A stretch of 64,000 nt of DNA from an uncultured Sulfurovum sp. (GTDB lineage: Bacteria; Campylobacterota; Campylobacteria; Campylobacterales; Sulfurovaceae). A program made the position numbers and the translations under genes. The DNA lies in NCBI GenBank assembly GCA_902727935.1, contig CACVAX010000039.1:1-64000 (forward strand), written 5' to 3'. The notes below the pieces were generated by a model. The model made no database searches. It had not been told where the DNA came from and saw only the letters and a program-made list of their open reading frames with translations. Of the stretch, positions 54,194 to 63,204 are shown piece after piece (position 1 is the stretch's first letter; each line of letters begins with the position of its first letter).

Positions 54194-54203
54194 GAGATAG
54201 GTA
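54179..54203. other. 10-bp hairpin at the junction of the ABC cluster and trpE
   Basis: TACCTATCTC and GAGATAGGTA pair perfectly around a 5-nt loop and include the permease stop codon. There is no T-tract on either strand after the stem, so it is a weak terminator at best; it may protect the mRNA 3' end. Confidence 0.5.
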
Positions 54204-54217
54204 AAAAATAATTGAAG

Positions 54218-55624
54218 CTACAATTGTTCCATATCTTTGATGGTTGCAAGTAAGGCACCGAGTTTATTTTTAACTTCTAAGTATTCAAGTTCTGGAACAG
54301 AGTCTGCAACAACTCCACCACCAGCTTGTAAAGTAATAGAGTCAGGTTTTATAAGAGAGGTTCTGATAGCAATAGATGAATCCATCTCACCATTAAATGA
54401 GAAGTAACCAACTGAACCAGAATAGAATCCACGTTTTAAACCTTCATATCCTGCAATGAGTTCCATAGCACGAATCTTAGGGGCACCTGTCATTGTTCCT
54501 GCTGTAAAGGTTGCTCTAAAGAGGTCAAACATGTCTTTGTCTTTAGCGATAATGGCTTCTACATCGGAAACCATATGCATAACATGTGAATAGCGTTCTA
54601 CACGCATCATGTCTGTTACTTTTACTGTACCTGTTTTAGCAACACGTCCAACATCATTTCTTCCTAAGTCAATGAGCATAAGGTGTTCAGCACACTCTTT
54701 AGGGTCATTTAACATTTCTATTTCAAGTTCTTTGTCACGTGCTTTGTTCTTACCACGTTTTCTTGTTCCTGCAATAGGGCGTAGTAAAATTTCGTTATTA
54801 GAAAGTCTTACCATGACTTCAGGAGATGACCCTGCAATGGAGAACTCTTCATAGTCCAGTAAAAATAAGTATGGAGAAGGGTTCTTTGAACGTAAAAGTC
54901 TGTAAAAAGAGAGAGGGTCTATTTTTCCTTTTTGTGTATAACGGTTGGCTAATAGAATTTGAAAAACATCACCTGAGCGAATCATCTCTTTGGATTCATC
55001 AACCAGTTTTTTATAACGCTCTTCTTCAATGGAGAAGCTTCCTTCCCCATTGAGTTTGGCAGCTTTTAATTTTTGAGGGGTACAGGGTTCACTTAAAAGC
55101 TTTTCTATTTTTCCTATAGCCAGTTCATATCCCTCATCATTTTGAATAATGGTTAAGATAGAGTTTTTATGGGAGTATGCTAAAATGATAGAGGGACGTA
55201 CCAAGTCCAAGTCAGGAGTATTTAACGGATCATAAAGATTATCCATACTCTCTTTTAGTGTTGGTTCAAAAACTTTAACCATGTCATAGCCTATAAATCC
55301 AATAAAACCGTCTACAAATGAGAAGCCAACTTCATCAACTGTTTTCTGGTATTTTCCTTGATCTAGGTTTTGATAATATGTTTGTAGGAAATTAAAAGGG
55401 TCATTGTTGAGTTTTTCAACTTGACCTTCTTGGTTGCTATAGATGGTTTCATTATCTTTATAAACAAGACGCTCTTGAGCACCTATGGTAATAAAGCTAT
55501 AACTACCTTCAACGGTGGTTACAACGGATTCAAAGAGCATGGTAACTTCATCTTTGAAAAGCTCCTTGATTTTTCCATACATGGAAACAGGGGTGAGTTG
55601 ATCAAAGAGAAGTTTTTTTATCAT
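54218..55624 (-). CDS. trpE: anthranilate synthase component I
   Basis: The 468-residue chorismate-binding enzyme contains QILLANRYTQKG, GSSPEVMVRL, the LRPIAGTRKRG motif (alanine at the position typical of TrpE rather than the lysine of PabB), CAEHLMLIDLGRNDVGR, and SVGYFSFNGEMD. It makes anthranilate with a glutamine amidotransferase partner that is not adjacent here. The gene precedes the SPOR-domain gene by four bases in the opposite reading order, i.e. it is downstream of it in the same operon. Confidence 0.94.
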   Translation of the reverse strand: MIKKLLFDQLTPVSMYGKIKELFKDEVTMLFESVVTTVEGSYSFITIGAQERLVYKDNETIYSNQEGQVEKLNNDPFNFLQTYYQNLDQGKYQKTVDEVGFSFVDGFIGFIGYDMVKVFEPTLKESMDNLYDPLNTPDLDLVRPSIILAYSHKNSILTIIQNDEGYELAIGKIEKLLSEPCTPQKLKAAKLNGEGSFSIEEERYKKLVDESKEMIRSGDVFQILLANRYTQKGKIDPLSFYRLLRSKNPSPYLFLLDYEEFSIAGSSPEVMVRLSNNEILLRPIAGTRKRGKNKARDKELEIEMLNDPKECAEHLMLIDLGRNDVGRVAKTGTVKVTDMMRVERYSHVMHMVSDVEAIIAKDKDMFDLFRATFTAGTMTGAPKIRAMELIAGYEGLKRGFYSGSVGYFSFNGEMDSSIAIRTSLIKPDSITLQAGGGVVADSVPELEYLEVKNKLGALLATIKDMEQL

Positions 55625-55628
55625 GTAT

Positions 55629-56432
55629 CTATTTTGCCTTTGTTATGTATGCACCTTTTAGTATGTTTTCTTGTACGGTATCCAATTGCGTATTTGCTTG
55701 GTTACGGCTAAAGAAAGGTCCTACTAAAACACGTGTTAAAGTTGTATCATTTTCTACCTTAACAAGAGAATAGTTGAAGTTATTATTCTTAATTTTTCTC
55801 ACTACGGTTGAAGTATCTCTATAGGTACCAACTTTGATATAGTAACTGTTAGAAACAGCTTTTTGCTGACCTCCAAAATAAGTAGTTTTCTTTACTACAG
55901 GAGCTGCAACTGCTGTTTGTTTTACTTCTGCTTTAGGAATGTACTCTTTTTTAGGTTGAGTTATCGTTTTTGGTTCAGTATAGGTTCTTTTTACAACAGG
56001 TGCTTTTTCAGTGTTAGTAGTAGTTTCTACTGCTGTGTTATTCTTTTTTGGTGTTTTATATGTTTCAATCTCTTTAGGTTCATGAGAGCTTAAAGGGGTT
56101 TTGATAACTGAAGTTAAATTTCTTTCTGTAATTGTTGGATTTAGTACAGGTATTGTTACTTCACTGTTAGAGGTTTCAGTTTCTTCTTCAGAACTTGTAT
56201 TGGCATCATTTTCAGTACTTGTTAATTCAACTTTGGAGTCATTATTCTCAATTTTTGAACCTTCATCTGTATTTAAAATAAGTTTTGTTATGACAACTGA
56301 AATTACTAATATAATAAATAAGAGAGCTAAAAGGGTAAGAATATTCTTTAAAGGTGTTTTTTTAGGACTATCTAAATCATCAATTTTGATGTCGTGTAAG
56401 TTTTTATCTGCCATTTTGGTTTTGGCCTCCAT
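55629..56432 (-). CDS. SPOR-domain membrane protein
   Basis: The 267-residue protein has a short cytoplasmic N-terminus, one membrane helix (about 27-50, ILTLLALLFIILVISVVITKLIL), a threonine/lysine/glutamate-rich periplasmic linker, and a C-terminal SPOR domain (SYYIKVGTYRDTSTVVRKIKNNNFNYSLVKVE ... RVLVGPFFSRNQANTQLDTV). SPOR domains bind denuded peptidoglycan at division sites. C. jejuni has a comparable SPOR protein after glyA and the DUF1882 gene. Confidence 0.9.
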   Translation of the reverse strand: MEAKTKMADKNLHDIKIDDLDSPKKTPLKNILTLLALLFIILVISVVITKLILNTDEGSKIENNDSKVELTSTENDANTSSEEETETSNSEVTIPVLNPTITERNLTSVIKTPLSSHEPKEIETYKTPKKNNTAVETTTNTEKAPVVKRTYTEPKTITQPKKEYIPKAEVKQTAVAAPVVKKTTYFGGQQKAVSNSYYIKVGTYRDTSTVVRKIKNNNFNYSLVKVENDTTLTRVLVGPFFSRNQANTQLDTVQENILKGAYITKAK

Positions 56433-56479
56433 TTTTTAAACAGAGTATAACACAAAAAACACGGTTTTGTATATAAATA

Positions 56480-56980
56480 TTATGCTTTTTTAGTAGGTAA
56501 GGTAATAATATTAAGGTTTTTAGGTAAATTTTTGTTAGGATAAATTTTGTAACTTTTCTTAGACTTAAGTTCCAATAGATGTTGAATATTTTCAACTTCT
56601 TTATAGACTAATTCTAGTGATGTGTCATTGGTAGGAATAAAGACTTGAAAATGTTCTTTTGCACTGTTTTGATAAGCTTGAAAATTTTGAATATTTAAAG
56701 ACTTTAGAAGATGTTTGATTAAAGAGTAAAAAGCATTCCAATCTTTTTGTTGGTATTCTATGACCATATAGTTAACACAACTATTTTCAACAAGAGAAAC
56801 GGCTAAAGTGATTTCATGCTTAAAGTGTTGTGTTAGTAAGGTAGGGTTGAGAGGTGTTTTGAATTTTTCAAACTTACTATAAAAAGTACGATTGTTGAAA
56901 GTAAGTTTTTCAACAATCGATTTTTGTTCAATATAAAAGTAGTCACTAGTAAATTTTAAGTCAAGTAACTCTATTTTCAA
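56480..56980 (-). CDS. DUF1882-family hypothetical protein
   Basis: The 166-residue protein begins IELLDLKFTSDYFYIEQKSIVEKL and has a C-terminal half with NLNIITLPTKK. It lies between glyA and the SPOR-domain gene, the place occupied in other Campylobacterota by the lineage-restricted DUF1882 protein (Cj0403 in C. jejuni). The family assignment leans on this position. The function is unknown. Confidence 0.6.
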   Translation of the reverse strand: MKIELLDLKFTSDYFYIEQKSIVEKLTFNNRTFYSKFEKFKTPLNPTLLTQHFKHEITLAVSLVENSCVNYMVIEYQQKDWNAFYSLIKHLLKSLNIQNFQAYQNSAKEHFQVFIPTNDTSLELVYKEVENIQHLLELKSKKSYKIYPNKNLPKNLNIITLPTKKA

Positions 56981-56998
56981 TATTAAGTGCTTTAGGTA

Positions 56999-58249
56999 CT
57001 AGTAAATTGCTTTGTCATAGATAACAAATCCAGAAGCCAGTTCTTTCATTTCATCTTTGATTTTTGCATGAAGTTCAGTATCTTCAACATTATCAAGTAC
57101 GTCAGCAATTTTGTTTGAGATAATCTCAAATTCTGCTTCTTTCATCCCTCTACTTGTAAGGGCTGCTGCACCAATACGAATACCTGAAGTCACAAATGGA
57201 CTTCTTGTTTCACCTGGAACCGTGTTTTTGTTTACGGTGATACCAGCTGCACCAAGTGCTGCGTCAGCATCTTTTCCAGAGAAACCTTTGTCTAAGAATG
57301 AAACAAGTACTAAGTGGTTGTCTGTACCATTACTTACAAGGTCAAATCCTCTTTTGATTAATACATCAGCTAATACTTTAGTGTTTGCTTTTACTTGTTT
57401 CGCGTATTCTTTCCACTCGTCTGAAAGGTTGTATTTAAAACCAACAGCTTTAGCAGCAATAACGTGAACCAGTGGACCACCCTGAAGACCAGGGAAGATA
57501 GCAGAATTTACTTTCTTTGCAACAGCTTCATCATTGGTCATAATCATACCACCACGAGGTCCAGCCAATGTTTTGTGCGTTGTTGTTGTAACAACATCAG
57601 CGTAAGGGAATGGACTCATGTGTTCGTTTGCACAAACCAAACCAGCAATGTGTGCGATGTCAGCAAAAAGAATCGCACCTACTTCATCAGCAATCTCTCT
57701 GAATTTTTTAAAGTCAATTTCACGTGCGTAAGCAGAAGCACCACAAACAATGATTTTTGGTTGAACAATTTTTGCAATTTCAAGTACTTTGTCATAGTTG
57801 ATGTAACCATCCATCTCTACACCATACGTGAAGCTTTGGTAGTTTTTACCTGAAAAAGATGGTTTAGAACCATGAGTAAGGTGACCACCGTGAGAAAGAT
57901 CCATTCCTAAGATTTTGTCATATGGCTTAAGTAGTGCAGCGTAAACAGCACCATTTGCTTGGCTTCCCGAGTGTGGTTGAACGTTTACGTAGTTACAGTT
58001 GAAAAGTTTACAAGCTCTGTCGATTGCTAGTTGCTCTACTGTATCTGCATGTTCACATCCACCGTAGTAACGTTTATAAGGGTAACCTTCTGCATATTTG
58101 TTGGTAAAAACTGAGCCCATTGCTTCCATAACAGCAGGGATAGTAAAGTTTTCAGACGCAATCATCTCTAAGTGGTCAGTTTGTCTTTCTCTCTCTTGGT
58201 TGATGGCTTCAAAAATTTCTGGGTCAAATGTTTCCATAGAATAACTCAT
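56999..58249 (-). CDS. glyA: serine hydroxymethyltransferase
   Basis: The 416-residue PLP enzyme interconverts serine and glycine with tetrahydrofolate. It contains [51 protein letters not shown], and the PLP-binding lysine in [18 protein letters not shown]. The length is normal. It lies downstream of lysS, separated by 126 bases with a hairpin, so it probably has its own promoter. Confidence 0.97.
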   Translation of the reverse strand: MSYSMETFDPEIFEAINQERERQTDHLEMIASENFTIPAVMEAMGSVFTNKYAEGYPYKRYYGGCEHADTVEQLAIDRACKLFNCNYVNVQPHSGSQANGAVYAALLKPYDKILGMDLSHGGHLTHGSKPSFSGKNYQSFTYGVEMDGYINYDKVLEIAKIVQPKIIVCGASAYAREIDFKKFREIADEVGAILFADIAHIAGLVCANEHMSPFPYADVVTTTTHKTLAGPRGGMIMTNDEAVAKKVNSAIFPGLQGGPLVHVIAAKAVGFKYNLSDEWKEYAKQVKANTKVLADVLIKRGFDLVSNGTDNHLVLVSFLDKGFSGKDADAALGAAGITVNKNTVPGETRSPFVTSGIRIGAAALTSRGMKEAEFEIISNKIADVLDNVEDTELHAKIKDEMKELASGFVIYDKAIY

Positions 58250-58344
58250 GGGGTCTTTCCTTTTAGCTTTGTAGGATTTAATGATGTATTTATAGCAAAT
58301 TTAAGATAAGAATACCTTAATACTTTTAGATTAAATTAGGCTAT

Positions 58345-58364
58345 GGTACGATTGTCATCGTACC
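58345..58364 (-). terminator. hairpin after lysS, possible terminator
   Basis: GGTACGAT-TGTC-ATCGTACC is a perfect 8-bp stem with a 4-nt loop, 11 bases past the lysS stop. The minus-strand tail (ATAGCCTAATTTAATC) is only weakly T-rich, so termination efficiency may be low. Confidence 0.5.
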
Positions 58365-58375
58365 GATAATAAAAG

Positions 58376-60028
58376 TTACGTTCGTTCAGAACTTCTTTGT
58401 TTACAAGCATTGCCATCTATACAGAACATGCCTTTACCTTTTTTGGCTGGTTTAAGTTCATCTGCGATGTCATGACCACATTTTTTACATTTGCTTTCAT
58501 CAGAGATAATAGGTGCTTCAACCACAGGAGCTTCAGGTCTCATTGCTGGGAAAAGAAGCACGTCACGAATTGTTTGCTGATTAGTAAGCATCATAATTAA
58601 ACGGTCAATACCAATTCCTTCACCAGCTGTTGGTGTCATACCGTAGCTTAGTGCTTTAACAAAGTCGGTATCCATGTGCATTGCTTCATCATCACCGGTT
58701 AACTCTTTAGCATCTACTTGTGCTTGAAATCTTTTATATTGGTCAATAGGGTCGTTAAGTTCAGAGAAACCATTGGCTAATTCTGCACCAGCAACAAAGA
58801 ACTCAAAACGTTCTGCTATTTCAGGGTTTGCATCGCTTCTTCTAGCAAGAGGGGAGATGTCTACTGGATAATCTGTAATGAATGTTGGGTTAATCAGTTT
58901 TGCTTCAACGAACTCGTCAAAAAGTTCAGCTTGAACGTAACCGATTGTCCAGTTGTCATCATTTTTAAGATTGTTCTCTTTTAAGAAAGTCAAACCTTTG
59001 TCTCTGTCTTCTGCTATCTCTCTTGGTATACCACCAATGTCTACAATCGAGTCAATCCATGTTACCCGTGCAAATGGGGTAGAGAAGTCAACTTCTTTAT
59101 CTCCATAAGGAAGTTTTCTGTCTAGGTTTAAAGTGTCAAAAAGGTAATCAAATAGCTCTTCGGTTACTTCCATCAGTTCAATGTAGGTTTTGTAAGCCCA
59201 ATAAAATTCAATAACGGTGAACTCAGGATTGTGCGTTGCATCAATTCCTTCATTTCTAAAGTTTTTACCTATTTCAAAGACAGCATCCATACCACCAGTG
59301 ATAAGTTTTTTCAGGTAAAGCTCTGGTGCAATTCTTAAAAATCTGTCTACACCTAAAGCGTTGTGGTGTGTGGTAAATGGCTTAGCATTTGCTCCACCTA
59401 AAATAGGGTGCATCATTGGTGTTTCAACTTCTAAGAAACCCTTGTCTTCAAAGAACCTTCTAATTCCAGAAACAATTTTAGAACGAAGTTTAAAACGCTT
59501 AGTCACTTCTGCATCCATAATCATGTCTAAGTAACGTTGACGGTATTTAATCTCTTGGTCTTGAATACCATGAAACTTCTCTGGTAGAGGAGAAATAGCT
59601 TTAGTTACTAAGTTAACCTCTAAACAGTGAAGGGTAAGCTCACCTGTACCTGTTACAAAAGGATAACCTTTAACTTCAATAATATCACCAACTTCAAAAA
59701 GTTTTTTCACAACATCGTTATAGTAACCTTCAGGTAAATCATCACGGTTAAAATAGACTTGTACTAATCCATCTTCATCTTCGATTTTTGCGAAAGCTGC
59801 TTTACCCATGATTCTTACAAATTTAAGACGACCTGTTAAACGGTACTCTTTACTTTTGTCTTGTTTCATTTCATCGGTTTGGAGGTCATGTACGTAAGCA
59901 CATTCATTTAAAAATTGAGAAGAGGGTGTTCCTTTGCTTACTTGGTTAGGGTAAGGATTGATTCCTTTTTCTCTTAGTGTTTCGGTTTTTTTGATTCGCT
60001 CTTGAATATATTGGTTGTTAAATATCAA
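58376..60028 (-). CDS. lysS: lysyl-tRNA synthetase with C-terminal zinc-ribbon extension
   Basis: The 550-residue class II synthetase has an OB-fold anticodon domain (KEYRLTGRLKFVRIMGKAAFAKIEDEDG), motif 2 (GKNFRNEGIDATHNPEFTVIEFYWAY) and motif 3 (TAGEGIGIDRLIMMLTN). The catalytic part ends at VLLFPAMRPE near residue 504, where the usual LysS stops. About 45 extra residues follow with four cysteines (C514, C517, C536, C542: KCKKCG ... FCIDGNAC), a probable zinc-binding ribbon. The extension is in frame and directly follows a proline-rich link. Confidence 0.96.
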   Translation of the reverse strand: MIFNNQYIQERIKKTETLREKGINPYPNQVSKGTPSSQFLNECAYVHDLQTDEMKQDKSKEYRLTGRLKFVRIMGKAAFAKIEDEDGLVQVYFNRDDLPEGYYNDVVKKLFEVGDIIEVKGYPFVTGTGELTLHCLEVNLVTKAISPLPEKFHGIQDQEIKYRQRYLDMIMDAEVTKRFKLRSKIVSGIRRFFEDKGFLEVETPMMHPILGGANAKPFTTHHNALGVDRFLRIAPELYLKKLITGGMDAVFEIGKNFRNEGIDATHNPEFTVIEFYWAYKTYIELMEVTEELFDYLFDTLNLDRKLPYGDKEVDFSTPFARVTWIDSIVDIGGIPREIAEDRDKGLTFLKENNLKNDDNWTIGYVQAELFDEFVEAKLINPTFITDYPVDISPLARRSDANPEIAERFEFFVAGAELANGFSELNDPIDQYKRFQAQVDAKELTGDDEAMHMDTDFVKALSYGMTPTAGEGIGIDRLIMMLTNQQTIRDVLLFPAMRPEAPVVEAPIISDESKCKKCGHDIADELKPAKKGKGMFCIDGNACKQRSSERT

Positions 60029-60093
60029 GGTCTCTCCTGAGGTATGTTTTAGTTTTTATTAAGTTGTTATGTTTGTTGATTTTTTTAGGCTTT

Positions 60094-60120
60094 CAAGCCT
60101 TATAAAAGGCTTGTTTTTTT
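60094..60120 (+). terminator. plus-strand-oriented terminator between fur and lysS
   Basis: CAAGCCTT-ATAA-AAGGCTTG forms a perfect 8-bp stem followed by seven T residues on the plus strand. Both flanking genes run on the minus strand, so its orientation would stop transcripts opposite to fur-lysS transcription. Confidence 0.55.
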
Positions 60121-60128
60121 GGGGAGGG

Positions 60129-60584
60129 TTATCGTTTCGCTTGGCAGACTGAACAGATACCCGTAATCTTCATAACATGATTGTGCATTTCAAAGTTAAA
60201 CTTCTTTGCAATCTCTTCTTGCCGTTTTTCAATTGTCTCATCATAGAACTCTTCAATGTTGCCACATTTCATACAAACTAGGTGATCATGATGTTTTTTT
60301 AGTCCAAACTCATACTTTTTACCTTGTGTTCCAAATGAAATTGAACTTACTATCTCTGCATCCTCTAGTAAGGTAAGAGTACGATAAACCGTTGCAATAC
60401 CGAGTTTAACCTCTGGGTAAGATTCTTTAATTAAGTTATAAATATCTTCTGGTGTAAAGTGACCATCGTTATCATAGATGATTTTAAGAATAAGCTCACG
60501 CTGGGTGGTATACTTAAGATTGTTAGATTTTAGTAACTTTTTAAAGTTTTCTAGTACATCATCATAAGCTATGCTATTTGTCAT
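60129..60584 (-). CDS. fur: Fur-family metal-responsive transcriptional regulator
   Basis: The 151-residue protein has a winged-helix domain (KYTTQRELILKIIYDNDGHFTPEDIYNLIK, GIATVYRTLTLLEDAEIVSSI) and a dimerisation domain with the metal-binding KHHDHLVCMKCGNIEEF and the second CxxC in GICSVCQAKR. In the presence of Fe(II) it represses iron-uptake genes, such as probably the TonB receptor in this window. The order cvpA-fur-lysS-glyA is that of C. jejuni. Confidence 0.95.
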   Translation of the reverse strand: MTNSIAYDDVLENFKKLLKSNNLKYTTQRELILKIIYDNDGHFTPEDIYNLIKESYPEVKLGIATVYRTLTLLEDAEIVSSISFGTQGKKYEFGLKKHHDHLVCMKCGNIEEFYDETIEKRQEEIAKKFNFEMHNHVMKITGICSVCQAKR

Positions 60585-60598
60585 CTTTACTTAATCCT

Positions 60599-61207
60599 TT
60601 AGTTTGATGCGTTTTGCTCTACTAAAGCCGTTATAGGTTTTATGCTTAGATTTACTTCAGTTGTATTTATCTCTTTTGTTTGGCTTGTATTGTCATCTTC
60701 TACTATGGTTTGATTTAAATCAATATTGAGGATTTTTGCACCCAGTTGACTCATTGGTTCAAAAAGTTCTGTTTCTGCTTTGAATTTAGTTGCTGATTTT
60801 TTAAAGAAATCAGATTGACTTACTCCAAAAATAATAAGAGAGAAAATAAACACATAACGTGCTGCTGATAACAAATAACCAAGTAATCTACTAATAAAAC
60901 TACTTGCAGGAGAGGTAAGTCTTGAAACAATAGAAGAGATAAATGCTATTACTAACCAAATACCAATAACAATTAAAATGAAACCGATGAGTTTAGCAAA
61001 CTCTTCAGGAATCGCTGGAAAAAGTTTTTGTTCATTAATAAATTCAATAATAAGCATATTGTATCTTGCTGCAAGGATAACTCCGGCGACAATACTAATA
61101 AAACTTAATAATTCTTTTGAAAAGCCATTAAGTAAACCCTTAATGGCTAAAAATGCTACCAATGCAACAATAATAATGTCTATAATGTGAAAACCCATAA
61201 ATTCCAT
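60599..61207 (-). CDS. cvpA: CvpA family membrane protein
   Basis: The 202-residue protein has four membrane segments in the first 150 residues (IIDIIIVALVAFLAIKGLLNGFSKEL, then three more) and a cytoplasmic or periplasmic C-terminal tail. This is the CvpA family, first described in colicin V production and linked to envelope function. It lies directly upstream of fur, as in C. jejuni. Confidence 0.9.
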   Translation of the reverse strand: MEFMGFHIIDIIIVALVAFLAIKGLLNGFSKELLSFISIVAGVILAARYNMLIIEFINEQKLFPAIPEEFAKLIGFILIVIGIWLVIAFISSIVSRLTSPASSFISRLLGYLLSAARYVFIFSLIIFGVSQSDFFKKSATKFKAETELFEPMSQLGAKILNIDLNQTIVEDDNTSQTKEINTTEVNLSIKPITALVEQNASN

Positions 61208-61283
61208 AAAAACTAACTTCCTTTGATTTAATCCATATTATCTAACAGATTAAAATCTTTTTAGAGATTATAGCTTAATTTAT

Positions 61284-62345
61284 TTAAAAATTTATATTTT
61301 TCTTTAATTCATCAGGTTTATTAGAATATTGTAACGCATCTTCTTTTTTGACAACTTTTTTTGCTAAAAGCTTTAAAAGTTCTTGGGTTTGGGTCTGCAT
61401 ACCACTTTGGGCTTGTCCTAATTGCATTTGAGAATAGATTTGGTGAACCTTGTCTTCTCTAATTAAGTTGGCTATGGCATGGTTGGTAACTAAGATTTCA
61501 GGAACAGCTACCCGTCCTCCACCAACTTTAGGTAAGAGTACTTGGGAGATAACAGCCACCAATGAAGTTGATATCATGGTACGAATTTGTGCTTGTTCAT
61601 CCCCATTAAAGACATCGATAATACGGTTAACGGTTCCTGGAGCAGAGTTGGTGTGCAGTGTTCCAAAAACCAAGTGACCTGTTTCAGCAGCAGAGAGAGC
61701 AGCTTCAATGGTCTCTTTGTCTCTCATCTCTCCAATAAAAATAATGTCGGGGTCTTGTCTCATCGCATATTTTAGTGCCATGGAGAAGCTTTTGGTATCA
61801 GAACCTGTTTCTCTATGGGAAAAAACTGATTTTTTGTTTTGATGAATGAATTCAACAGGGTCTTCAATGGTGACAATATGTTTATGTTCAGTTTCATTAA
61901 TTTCATTGAGAATAGAAGCAAGGGTAGTAGACTTTCCTGAACCCGTAGGACCCGTAACAAGTATAAGTCCTTTTTCCCTTTTTATGAGTTCTTTATAAAT
62001 AAGAGGTGAGTTATAATCATCTAGTGAAGGAATTTCTGTAGGAATAATTCTAAAAGCAGCTGCAATATCACCTAAGGTTCGGTAATAATTGGCTCTAAAC
62101 CGACCAATTCCTGGAAGCATAAGGGCAAAGTCAAGTTCTAAATGTTCTTCAAAAATCTTTTTTTGTTTTTCTGTAAGTAGTGCATAGGTCATCTCTTCAA
62201 TGTCTTCACCTGTTAGCACAGGTAAATTAACAGCTTTTAACGTACCATCAATACGAATTTGAGGTTCAGCTCGTGCCACAAGGTGTAAATCTGAAGCACC
62301 ATGAGAAACAACGCTTTGTAGGAGTTTTTTTATATCAATAGCCAT
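61284..62345 (-). CDS. pilT: type IV pilus retraction ATPase PilT
   Basis: The 353-residue hexameric ATPase has HGASDLHLVA, Walker A GPTGSGKST near residue 130, IVTIEDPVEFIH, the Walker B region DPDIIFIGEMRD, HLVFGTLHTNSA, and the PilT hallmark AIANLIREDKVHQIYSQMQLGQ...MQTQTQELLKL, which matches the AIRNLIRE motif needed for retraction. It is a paralogue of the PilU-like protein at 4551-5696. It is located between gatC and cvpA. Confidence 0.95.
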   Translation of the reverse strand: MAIDIKKLLQSVVSHGASDLHLVARAEPQIRIDGTLKAVNLPVLTGEDIEEMTYALLTEKQKKIFEEHLELDFALMLPGIGRFRANYYRTLGDIAAAFRIIPTEIPSLDDYNSPLIYKELIKREKGLILVTGPTGSGKSTTLASILNEINETEHKHIVTIEDPVEFIHQNKKSVFSHRETGSDTKSFSMALKYAMRQDPDIIFIGEMRDKETIEAALSAAETGHLVFGTLHTNSAPGTVNRIIDVFNGDEQAQIRTMISTSLVAVISQVLLPKVGGGRVAVPEILVTNHAIANLIREDKVHQIYSQMQLGQAQSGMQTQTQELLKLLAKKVVKKEDALQYSNKPDELKKNINF

Positions 62346-62407
62346 ATTTAATCTTTATATTAATTTAATGTAACTATATAATAAAAAATCTTTATATTTA
62401 ATTAAGT

Positions 62408-62698
62408 TTATTCTATAATTTTAGGAACAATAAAGAAATCATTTTCTGCATGAGGTGCATGTGAAAAAATATGTTGGGCTATTTCAGGTTGTTTTATACT
62501 GCTATCTTCTCTTAAGGGAGTTCCTCCTTCAAGCGTAGAAAAACTTGCGTTAAGCCCCTCTGTATTGAGTTCAGATAGGTTTTCAACATAGGATAAAATT
62601 TCAGTTAATTGTTTTGCTAATGCTTCTTTTTTTTCATCTTCAATTTTTAACATAGAGAGTTTTTCTAATTTTTCTAATACAGTGTTGTCAATAATCAC
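62408..62698 (-). CDS. gatC: aspartyl/glutamyl-tRNA amidotransferase subunit C
   Basis: The 96-residue protein stabilises the GatAB enzyme that converts misacylated Glu-tRNA(Gln) and Asp-tRNA(Asn) to the amide. The sequence has TVLEKLEKLSMLKIEDEKKEALAKQLTEILSYVENLSEL, then TPLREDSS and the C-terminal ENDFFIVPKII, all GatC features. The two other subunits are not in the window, as is common. Confidence 0.95.
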   Translation of the reverse strand: MIIDNTVLEKLEKLSMLKIEDEKKEALAKQLTEILSYVENLSELNTEGLNASFSTLEGGTPLREDSSIKQPEIAQHIFSHAPHAENDFFIVPKIIE

Positions 62699-62827
62699 AG
62701 TAATCCTTTTGTAAATAATGGGTGTATTATATAGAAAAATAGTTAAAGCATCTATTTCTACAAGTAAATATAATTATTAATAATGTAAACTATAATAAAT
62801 TATTATTTTAAAGGAATTATGTAAAGT

Positions 62828-63175
62828 ATGAGTGAGTTATTAAATAAACCAACCATTACTTCAAGAGAGTTGGAGATGGTGTTACAAGCACGAGAAGAGG
62901 GTAAAGCTGATTTTCTTTTAGTGGATGTTAGAGAGATGATGGAGTATGACGCTGGTCATATAACAGGTGTAGATATACTTAAACCTACTTCTCTGTTTCA
63001 ATCTTGGGCTGAAGAATTTTTAAATACTAACAAAGAAAAAACCGTTATTTTTACCTGTCGTTCAGGAAATCGTTCTGGTCAAGTACAAGAGGTGTTTAGG
63101 CAAAATGGTATGGAGAATGTTTTGAACCATGTTGGTGGAATTATCTCTTATTCTGGTGAAACACAACTGGGGTAA
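62828..63175 (+). CDS. rhodanese-like sulfurtransferase
   Basis: The 115-residue protein is a single rhodanese domain: FLLVDVREMMEYDAGHITGV, then the active-site loop TCRSGNRSGQV with the sulfur-carrying cysteine and the arginine of the CxxGxR motif, and NHVGGI near the end. It has no signal peptide, so it works in the cytoplasm, perhaps delivering sulfane sulfur. The start follows AAAGGAATTATGTAAAGT. Confidence 0.9.
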   Translation: MSELLNKPTITSRELEMVLQAREEGKADFLLVDVREMMEYDAGHITGVDILKPTSLFQSWAEEFLNTNKEKTVIFTCRSGNRSGQVQEVFRQNGMENVLNHVGGIISYSGETQLG

Positions 63176-63204
63176 CTTAGTATCTATTATACGAAGGATA
63201 TGAA

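Noticed and set aside
54179-54203. Intrinsic terminator after the second ABC permease
   Set aside because: The stem is perfect but no T-tract follows on either strand; kept as a hairpin of unknown role.
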